Shown in pieces: positions 52,978-63,088 of a stretch of DNA of 64,000 nucleotides. Both the position numbers and the translations under genes were made by a program. Position 1 is the first letter of the stretch. Each line of letters opens with the position of its first letter. Source of the stretch: Todiramphus chloris collaris (taxonomy: Eukaryota; Chordata; Aves; Coraciiformes; Alcedinidae); NCBI GenBank assembly GCA_025345505.1, contig JANVCC010000048.1, positions 3,129,455-3,193,454 on the forward strand. The letters are read 5' to 3'. Under the pieces are notes generated by a model. The model made no database searches. It was not told the origin of the DNA and saw only the letters and a program-made list of their open reading frames with translations.

Positions 52978-53440
52978 ATCACAGAGTCACAGAATCACTA
53001 AGGCTGGAAATGACCTTCAAGATCATCAAGTCCAACTGTCTACTAAACATGATCATGATCACTAAACCATGCCCTGAAGTGCCACATCTAGATGGTTTTT
53101 GAACCCCTCCAGGGATGGTGATCCCATCCCCTCCCTGGGCAGCCTGTTCCAAGGCCTCACCACTCTTATCAGTAAAACAAAAATTTCCTAATATCCAACT
53201 TAAACCTCCCCTGGGGCAACTTCAGCCCATTTCCTCTCATCCTGTCACTAGTCAGCTGGGAGAAGAGACCAACACCCGCCTCATCACAACCCCCCTTCAG
53301 GGAGCTGTAGAGAGCAATAGGGTCTCCTCTCAGCCTCCTCTTCTCCAGAGGAAACAACCCCAGGTCCCTCAGCTGCTCCCCATAAGACATTCTCTCCAGC
53401 CCAGCTCCATTGCCTTCTCTGAACTCACTCCAGTAGTGAT
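52978..53440 (-). mobile_element. CR1 LINE 3' fragment
   Basis: Begins ATCACAGAGTCACAGAATCA followed by GGCTGGAAATGACCTTCAAG, a CR1 end in reverse. The minus strand 53390-53169 retains an open ORF2 C-terminal frame ([47 protein letters not shown]). It lies about 50 nt beyond the older CR1 fragment that ends near 52925. Confidence 0.93.
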
Positions 53441-56400
53441 GCTGGTTTGTGCATACTCAGTGTTTAGCAGATAGAGCTACTCACATTTGCTTAGTAAAAC
53501 CCAAACAAAATTTAAAAAGCAAGATTGATGCACCCCTTGAAAGAAACTCTTGAGTCTGCACATACCCCAGGGAGTTGAGTCCAGTAGCAACTGGTATTCT
53601 GAGCCCAGTAAAATATTGCAATAGCAAGAATCATAACATGGTTGAATATAGCTGGAAAAGGAGGCAGATGTCATGAGTGAAAAAACAGACACCCTAACAA
53701 AAGCTGCAAAAAAGCTCTGTGAGCCTCCCTCACTCAAACAACTGAATTTTGATCCAAGGAGGTTAAATATAGGGCTGCCTGAAAATTTTCCACTGCATCT
53801 ATTTTTGATGGGAAACGAGGCTTTCTGCTAAACACTTTTTGGTTGGTTTGGGGTTTTTTTTGGCATGCCTAAGTATATGCTTCTGCAAATATACTTTTAT
53901 TACCAAAAAGCCAAACTTACAAACCAAAATATTTTGACTGAAAACAAAAAATGTTATTAAGGAACGCTAGTGTAGCATCTCATTAAATCTGTGGCTTACC
54001 TGCTTTATGTGGCAGATCTCCTCTATCAACTAGACTTACCATTTAAATGACAACTCTGATAATGTATCGCTTTCAGGGATTCCCTGCTTCCAAGAGGAAA
54101 GATCATGGCACAGTGTCAAAGGTGGTAGGCAGCCTTAGCCCTGCAGAATAGGATGAGCACGTGTCCAGATTATGATGTCAGAAGTGGACTATAGTAACAT
54201 TTTCCAAATCAAGAAGTTTTAGTTTTCGGTCAAAGCCTTCCAGTCCTCTGCATTCTGTCAAAGCATGGAGTTTTTTTTCCTGGAAAATGAAGACAAAAAC
54301 AAAAATAAGTTTTGTATTTTTTTATCAAAAATCCATGCAAGAAATGTACCAGGTCAAGCAAGGTCATGCTCATTAACCTGCAGATTCCAACTTAGCAGGC
54401 TGCTGTGTCCGTCCATACACAGATCAGAAAAACTTTACACAGCAGTAAAATGCTTCAAATTTTCCACAGCAGTCCTGGGAGCAGGGCTGTTCAAAAGACA
54501 AGGAGCTAAACCCAAACAAAACCAGTAATTTAGTGTATGAGCCCTAAGTTAGACCAACCAGCTTAACATGCAAAAGAGAATAACAAAGATAAGAACCAAA
54601 GGATGGCTACACTTACTAGTAATACAAAAAACCTGTAGAGCCAAAGTGGCAAGAAAATGAGGTATTCCATTTATTCTTCTTTCAGGGCTCTCAAATTCAG
54701 TGAATTAACCAGCAGGAATAAATTTGATATAGCTAATGCAATGAAAAGTGAGAGCAAGAGCTATCCCATTATGGCTGTTATCACTCCTTTTCTTGAAACT
54801 CCACAATCCACTGGAAGAATTGAAAGCCTCTCATCCAGAAACAGGCCCTGACCAGACCAAAACCGAGAAGCACCCAAAGAATAGTGCCAGGGACAACGTT
54901 AGAACTAGATTTCTAATGTCCAGCTCTTCCCCTGTGGCTGCTTCCTACCACACAGTTGCGTCCCCTCACCACAAAGGCAAAATAAATGTATAAATAAAGA
55001 AAGACAAGAAATCGGTCAAGACTGCAACTTTTGTAACGCTGTTGTGAGCCCACAAATGACAAGTGCAAAAAAAAAAATGTCATACCAGTGGGGTACTGTT
55101 TTCTTTTCCCCCACCACACATACAGAGGACCACTGCTACCACCATCAGCACCAACTAAGGATCAAGAAAACTCAAAGGAACTGGCAAAGGAATATCCTTA
55201 TTAAAACCTCAGTGGGTAAAACAAAAGGAAGGATGTTCTGCTATTACAGTGAAATTCCTCTCAACGCTTGGCTTTTCAATCACACCATTCTTTTACTAAA
55301 AATCAAAGCAGAGAAAGGTTTTTAAGATTGAGTTTCTGATGAGACTGGGCACCTGAGAGTTCCCTACAAGCACTGCCTAATGGTGATTCCTTGCACAGAG
55401 TTAACATCTTTGACCGTCTGGTGTTATAAAGTGAAAAGTGCTAACGTGACTTTTCATTCTCAAGGCAAATTTATTCATCAAAATTAGCACAAGCCTGAGC
55501 CTGCTGTCCTTATTCATATTTGGAATCACCAGCCATTTACGTGTTGTCCCAGCAACATTAGCCCAGTGAATGATTAGTCAGGATCTAACCCTAGAGATAA
55601 GAGATTTCTTTACAGTAAGTGAAATACAATGAATAAATATTCAAAATGAGTGATGAAAGATACGTTTGTTATTTCCATTTTAACTCGAGGGCAATGAGTA
55701 ATTTCAGTAGGAATTTCTCCGTGTGATTTTTATCACTCAATATTTTTTAAATTACTATTGTGCATCCTCCCTCAAAAGTTGGGATTGGAAACGGTAAAAC
55801 TTAAAACAGATCCACATCAAACACGTATAGAAAACATTACTCCCTTAAATTACACTACTACTGATTTACAAGGTACAAAAAGCAGCATCAGAATTTATGA
55901 ACAATTTTGTATCATTCGAGGATTTAACAACACACTTTCCACTTCAATCAGTTACACAAAGTTTCAGTTTCTCCTTCCTGGGTTTCATCTTCATCCATGC
56001 CTTTCAATGCAAAGTGTCATTTTTTCCCTTCAGTTCAATTCTTACTTGTAAGTGCATCACCGTATTAATTTCTCATTTAATTTACAGGGTGTGAGAGGGC
56101 ATACACATAAGCTAAGGTCTCCACATAGTTCATGCAAAAATGAGTAAATCAAAGTGGACTACAGGGTTTAGTCTTGTCTCTGATAGCACATCCTAGTGTG
56201 GATGGGGCGTCCTTAGCTCGAAGTCTTCCATATCTGCTTCTTTCACGTCTGCTTCCACCAGGCTGGACCAGCTAGCAGAGAGCTGCACACAAGCTGGACT
56301 GGAATTCTTGCCAGGAGTTTCAGGGCTCCTTGCAGGGTAGCAACTGAGCTGCCCCAGCTCTTGATTTACTGCATATGAGACAGACAGAACCTTGCCACTC

Positions 56401-59400
56401 CCCAGTTCTCTGTTCTGGTTCTTCTGTATACCCTGTCAACATCAATACTCAGAGCTGGGAAGCTACTACCCTGTCTGCTATCCCCTGACCCAAATACAGA
56501 TGCCACAAAGTTAAGAGATAGAGACCCCTTAATTCCTCCAGTAGAGCCAACACCAAAGACCAGATACACACATGCCATGCCATCTTCAGGCTAGATGGTC
56601 ATTTGCAGGGGTTTATACCCAGGTTATTGAAACTGAGGTCTCCAAAACTGGAGATGGACCAAACAAACTTCCCAACCCATGCTGGGAGTAACGATGGTGC
56701 ACATGCCATTTATGTGCATTAACAGCACTTGGATGGCATATGGAGAAAGAATCACAAATTATGACTGCAGAAGTCACTGTCATGATACAGCCTGGACGAG
56801 CTTTGACTCTTAGAAGTGAGTGGTGCATTTGTACTCTCACATTATCCCCAGACCCAACCTCTCCTTGCCAGCCTCTATCCACCAGCCTTCCTGAGATTCA
56901 AGAGTGCATTTACATACGAATGTTTTAGCAGCTGCCAGAAAGTAAATCAGTGGTTACCTGGGCCATCAGAGGAAAACAATGCTGTTCACTACATGCAGAC
57001 ATACTCAACATGGTCAGCAATTTAACTGCATGATGTTTGCATGACTCCCCAAATACGCTGGCAATGAATCAAGGGACAATTTGTCTTCAAAAGTTCCATG
57101 ACTTGGCATGTGTGAAACATCACACCATGAGGCATTACAACCTGTAGCACAGGCAGATTATAACTAAAGCTTGCTAAATAAAAGGCACTATAATTTTTTT
57201 AAAATATATATAAATAAAGAATAAAGAAAATTTAAAAGATTGCCCTCGAGAGCACTTATTTTCTTCCATAATCATTATAATCTGTATTTTCTTGCATTCC
57301 TTCCTCCTGAGTTGTTTCACTAATGAGAAATGGAGCAATATGCAATTGCACTGAGCGAGCCAATACGTTGCAGCCCAATCCTCAGCTGCATGGCGTGGGA
57401 GAATAAAGGTAAGCCTTTCGATACAGGTTGATCGTGTGTTGCCCTCATGCTACATTTTTGTTCCCAGAGACTTCTTCTGCTTGCTCTGCTGCTCGTCTAA
57501 CAAAGCTGACATATCCAAAGCAGCCTTGGGAGAAGCCTAATTGTGGTCTGCTCCTATGTGCAGCAGAAAATCCTCCAACCACATTAAGGGCCACAACCTG
57601 CAGTTTCAGCATTGGAGCAATCCTTAGAACAGAGCACTGATCAATCACTTTGTCATCCTCCTTTATGGTAAAGGGACAGCAAAGTTCTCTTCCAGCAGTT
57701 TCTCCTCCTTCTCCGCTGCACAAGTAGCTACTCCAGCAGATTCTATTCAGGCTGATTTCTTTTTTCTCAAAGGCTCTCTCACGTCTCACTGACCAACAGG
57801 AGCATCGTGGTGCTGTGCCCATCCATGATCAGATGTGACATCCCTGAAAAGATGTAAGCAGAACATTGTTCTTCTTGGCTACAAAAATTTCTCATGAATC
57901 ACAATAAAATGCAGGCTGCTGCAAAAGATGTGTCGGTGCTATTTAATTTTGTGAAAGGAAAAAATATCTGTCAAAATATAAGATACATATGCACACTGTA
58001 CTCTCCCATCTCTATTTCTTTGCAGGTTTTAGAGGGATGGATTTTTACTCATAATTTCTGCTTTGCAGACTTGCAGAAGTACAAATCAACGTGTTCCTCC
58101 CCGTACTTGGGCTGCCCATCACGTTGCTCAGTTCTGGACTACATGTGGCACGTGAGAAAAAAGGATGTATTAGTAATAAAAGCAGTTTCTCTTGCTTTTA
58201 ATTTTTTCAGGGAAAAGCTGAACACAACAAGATGCCACAACTCCACCTTACTCCGTCTCCTAACTTGCATGTAAAAATAAATACCCTTTCTGAGGACAGG
58301 GTGAACGGGAGCAGGGAGAAAGTTCCACAGTTTCTAGTTTCATGGTGCCGTTCAATGTATGGGCCACATAAAATCCCCTGCATCTTGTAGCTAACTGGTA
58401 TTTGCATAGGCAGTCTCTGGATAAAGCTCTGTGCCCTGCGATAGGAAGATCAGCCTGGACAGCCCCTTCTGGGTTTAATCCATGAAATTACTGCCTTCAG
58501 TCAAGGCTTCATTCTAACAAGATTATTTGAACAATTTCCATGGACCGAGTTCTTCTTTTCAAACATTTCTATAAAAGCACCATTCACTGACCTAGCCAAC
58601 GCAGACAATGCCACACTAAAATGTACTACAGAACATGAGGTGGGAATTAAAAAGTGATTTTTCAATTTTATAAGCCAAACATCTGTATTCTTAAATAAAT
58701 AAAATACTGTTTTAAATACTCGATGGTTTTTTTTTCCAAACAAACAAACAAAACATTTTTCAAATGAGCCAATTTACTGATCTCAAACTAAAATGCCCTA
58801 AAGTTGCCATTATCTGGTTTGGTGTGATCCATGTAATCCCAAATGCAAAGCCTTAGATGCACATAAAAGTTAAGCTTATGTTAGAGGGTCCAGACACAAA
58901 CCTAAATTGAATAAAAGAGGCATAAATACCTGCAGCAACAAAGACTCGTAGAAGTGTTATCTACTTGCCAAATCTATAGGTTTGTAAGAGGTTGTAGGAT
59001 TTGTAACATTCTTGCTGGCTTTATGTTTGGTGACTGGACATCTGTTTTGAAATCCCAGCAAAAACTGCTCTGAAGTAATTGGTATTGCTACAGTAAACCT
59101 GAACTTCTCCGAAGAAGCAGCTGCTTTATTTTCTGGAATAAACACACAAATTATTTTAAAGACTCGAGCCCTTGATTCCTTCATCTCAGTACCTCTACTG
59201 ACTTCAGGGAAGTCTCAGTATATGAGGAACACAAAACGGGCTGCGATTCCACAGCCTTGAGATATCCAGGCTGCTTTTCAGGCACATGAAGCGAAGCAGC
59301 CTCCCCACAGCTGTGCTCTTTTGAATACCTGAAAGACAATTTCAGAAATTATCATGGTCTTACTAGGGAATTTAGACAGGCAGTCATTACTAAATCACCC

Positions 59401-60099
59401 TAAGTTCCATATTACCCATTTTGTCATTACTGAGCAGCTTCGAGACACACAGAATCTTTGTGCAGCTTCTCTTTTCACGCTTTAAGAAAACAAGAGCCTA
59501 GGAACGACAGCAGAAATGAAGCCAAGTGTGCTGTTGAGAAACCTGGTATTCTCTTATTTCTAAGAGAGTTATAGTGTAATTCTAAACTGGAGCATTCAGC
59601 ACGTCTCCCGAGTTTCCTTGCTGAAATATCGCAATGGAAATTTTGCAGCATCTGTGTTGCTTTTGGAAGCCATCACCTCACATCTGCTGTCTCTGTAGTG
59701 TAGAGCTTAAGTTCAGCCTAAAAAGGTGCTTTGTAATAGGCAATAGGAATCCTGACAGAGCAGTAATTTACAGACTCGCCCAGCTCTCCTGACTAGACTT
59801 ACTCGGTTTTACATTCTGCAGAGATTTTAAAATAAGCTACTCTTCAAGCAGGCACCAGCCTAACAGTCACTTCTTAAAACGGAGCATCACATCCAGGACT
59901 GAAAAAGAGACTTTTTAAATCCCTCTTAGTCAAGAGAGATCTCAACCAGGTGACAACTTTTTCATTATGTTCCCTTCGCTAGGCACTCTTCAAACTCCTA
60001 ACACTTTTCAGTAGGGGATTAACTAAATCAGCACTGAAAGAACCACGCTCTGCTTTTGAGAGAAAAAAAAATAAAGTTCTGATTTTGACCAGAAATAAC
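53441..60099. other. Unique intergenic DNA leading to the FZD8 CpG island
   Basis: Contains the T-run motif at 53845-53861 and repeat-free, motif-rich stretches at 55380-55640 and 57170-57430. It is free of recognisable transposons for about 6.6 kb, the cleanest sizeable interval in the window. No exon seen. Confidence 0.6.
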
Positions 60100-62292
60100 G
60101 CACAGGTAGCAGTGGGACCAATGGCACAGCCCGGGGTGGGAAAGACGGAGGAGCACGGCCACGGCGCCCCAGCACCAAGCCGGCCAAACCTTCTCTCAGG
60201 TGGAGAGGAGAAGGGGTTTTGCAAATGACCGCAGCGAATACACAGCGGACGCGTTTATTGCCCCATTATTGCCCATTTCCTCCTAACGGGGTAATCCGCG
60301 TGTTCCTTTCAACGGACGGACGGGAGTGGAAAGGATCCTGTTAGCACAAGCCAACCAATTTACGAATGCTTTTTGTTTTGTTTTGTTTTGCATCACGCGT
60401 TTCATTTCCTCCCGGCGCCTTGTTCCGCCGCTTTCGCACGGCGACCCCCGGGGCGCGCTCGCTGCCCTACCCCGGTACCCCCCGCCCCCGCCCCGCTTCT
60501 CCCCGGTTTCGAAACGCGGAGAATCACAAAAAAAAATTAAAAAAAAAAAAAAAAGAAAAATTCACGCCGCCAAAAGACAAACCCCGCCGCGCCGCCACCC
60601 CGAGCGGCGTGTTCCCGAGATTACAGTCATTACAGCCCCAGCGTGAGCTCCACACAAGCGCGAAGCGCAACAGCGCGGCAATTAACAAACAAACGCCCCG
60701 TCCTGGGAGGACGACAACCCCCCGGGACGGCCCCGCCGCGCGCTCAACCCGCGCCCGCCGCCCAGCCGCCGCTCCCCTTAAGGTGGTCCGGCTACGGAGG
60801 GGACGCTGAACCTCCTTCCTCACCCACCCACCCACCGCTTCTCCCCCCATCAGCCCAGCCCCGAGCGGGCGGGGACAAACTGCCCGTCCCCTCAGGGCAG
60901 CCCGGCAGCGGTTCCCGCCCGCGGCTTTGCGCGGCGGCGGCGGCGCCTGCGCGGGGAGAGGAGGAGGAGGAGGCGCGCGCGTGGCGCTTCCAACCCCTCC
61001 GGGCCCTCCCGGCCGCCCGTAGCACCGCCTACAGCCCCCGCGGGAGCCCCAGCGCTGCGGTTCCACTAAGGGAGGAGTCACCGGCTTCCCCCGCCGCGCC
61101 GGCGTTGCTCTCTCTCTCTCTCTCAGAAGGCGGCCCCGGGCGGGTCACGCAGCCTTTCGGAGGCTGCACGCGGCTTCTCAGCCCCAGACACCGCCCCCGG
61201 CGCCGGGCTGACGCGAAAGCTCGGGGAGCTGCGGCCCAGCCAGAACGGGCCTCCCGGAGCTCCTGCGGGGAGCCGCGGGGGTACTCGCCGGGGGCGGCCG
61301 CGGGTGTGGGCTGCGTGTTCGCCCACCGTAGGCCGCCGAGCTGGACCCCCGAGGTCCCTCGCTGGCTGGGAAGGCACCAGCTCCAACCGCGCACCCCCTG
61401 CGGCGGGAGCTGCCCCGCCGGTGGCCGCACCGGTTCCCCGTCAGGAAGCGCTCACCTGCCGGAGCGTGGGACCGCGGGGAAGTTCAGCCGCCGGCCGCTG
61501 CCCCGGTGCGCGCAGCCCGCTGGGGGTGCGGCTCTCTGCGGGGCCTTGCTTGGCCGGGGCGGTTTTACCCACGACGGCCCTCGCCTCGGGAACCCCGTTC
61601 CATCACCCCGAGACCTCCCCCCCGGTGTCAGCCCCGGCCCTGACCCCCGCTGCAGAGCGCCACAGAGCTGCGCTTCTGGCATCGTCCCGGCAGCCTCGCA
61701 GATGCGGGAAACGCGAGGGGGCGAGGCCAGGTGTCGGCCAAGCCTCGGCCCGGTGCCACCGAGCCCCCAGCTTCGCTGCGCTCCCGCCTCTTTGGCGAAC
61801 ACGTGCAACAGCCGCTCCGAGCGCGGCCTCAGCGCCGCGGTGCAAGGCGCCCGGCGCACACCGAGCGGGGACCGGCGTTTGCAAGGCTCGCACCGGCTAA
61901 GGGATCCCAGGGATACTGTAGGCAGAAAACCGCTCCTGAGGAGACTCCGGGCAGCCGCTGAACTGCCGCTGGTACCGGAGTGAACCTGACCTGCCCGGCA
62001 GCACAAGGAGAGAAAAGTACCCTGCCGCAGCCCGCGCACCCGCAGGGAAAAGCGTTTCACGGTGCAGCACCGCACCTTTCCGTACTGGCGGAAGCTTCTA
62101 CAACGTAGGGGAAAAAAAAAAAAAACAAAAAACAAACAAAACTAAAACAAACCGCCACGTCCCCCGCGGCTGAGGGGACCGAGGAGCACCCGCCGCTCCA
62201 CAGCCAAGGCACCGGCTCCACCTTAAGGAGGGCTGGGGCCGGCCCCACCGCCCCCCGCCCGGGCCCGGCTGATAGGCGGCCGAGGCCACGGA

Positions 62293-62345
62293 GGCGGGGC
62301 CTGGAGGCGCTCGCTATAAATATTCATGAGAGCGCGGCGGCCGGA
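62293..62345 (+). promoter_or_regulatory. FZD8: Probable FZD8 core promoter: GC box and TATA box
   Basis: A GC box (GGCGGGGC, 62293-62300) sits 15 nt before a consensus TATA box, TATAAATA, at 62315-62322. A TATA element of this quality inside GC-rich DNA stands out. Using the usual 28-32 nt spacing, transcription would begin near 62345 and give a leader of about 740 nt before the FZD8 ATG. The start site itself is inferred; TATA-less initiation elsewhere in the CpG island is possible. Confidence 0.6.
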
Positions 62346-62804
62346 GTGGCGTTGCCGGGGCCGGAGAGCGAGAAGTTGTGCGGAGGCGCTGCCGCGCTCG
62401 CTCCGCGGCTCAGGTGGCGCGATCGCGGCCGAGGGCGCCCGGCTCGCCCCGCCGGCAGCGGAGGAGAAGCGGGCGGCGATAGAGCGAGGAGCGGTCGGCT
62501 GGTGGGCGCTCGAAGAGTCGGGCGCTTTGGGTGGGCGGCAGGAGGAGCTGCTCCGGCTGCCCCCCAGCACCGGCCCTGCCGCCGGCCGCCCGCTCGGGGC
62601 TGTGGGAGCGTGGAGCCGCGGGGCGCGCCGCTTGGTCCCCGGGACGCCTCAGCCATCTTGACTGCGCCGCGCGGGGGCTGACGGCGAAACTTCTCTGCCG
62701 CCGCCGCCGCTCCGTGCCCGGCCGGCGCTGGAGCAGCGGCGAGAGAAGCGACGACCCGCTTCCCCCCACCTCCCCTCCTTGCGCAGCCAGCACCGCGAGG
62801 AGCG

Positions 62805-62834
62805 ATGCGACGGCGGCTGAGGGCCCTTCCTTGA
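62805..62834 (+). promoter_or_regulatory. Short upstream ORF in the FZD8 leader (9 codons)
   Basis: If transcription starts near 62345, the only ATG before the FZD8 start is at 62805. It opens a 9-codon frame (MRRRLRALP) that ends at TGA 62832-62834, 254 nt before the FZD8 ATG and not overlapping it. The context has G at -3 (AGCG before ATG) and C at +4, so it is of intermediate strength. Arginine-rich content reflects local GC-rich DNA. Such uORFs commonly lower translation of the main frame, but that effect is inferred here. Confidence 0.45.
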
Positions 62835-63088
62835 GCGGACCCCCGTCCTCCGGCGCCGCTCGGGGGCTCGCCGGCGGCTCCCCCCCATCACCGGGTGCCT
62901 CCCTCCTGGGCGACGGAGCCCCCGCGGGGACTGCGAGCACTCTTACCTGCGGCCGGCACGGAGGGGACCGACCTCCGCCCCCTAGAGGGGTAGCCGGGGC
63001 GCGGGGGGTGCTGTGGCGCCGCGCTCTCCGTGGCTGTTGAGCGGGACGGGAGAGAAGCCGGGGCCGCCGCCCGCCGCCGCCGCCGAGC

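Noticed and set aside
1-60000. Search for tRNA genes, CRISPR-like arrays and retroviral LTR/gag/pol remnants
   Set aside because: I saw no cloverleaf with A and B boxes, no spaced repeat array and no retroviral protein motif; the only reverse transcriptase motifs belong to CR1.
60643-61983. 446-codon open frame on the + strand in the CpG island
   Set aside because: It begins with GTG, is dominated by Pro/Arg/Ala/Gly from GC-rich DNA, has no domain, and overlaps equally long frames on the other strand. Stop codons are simply rare here.
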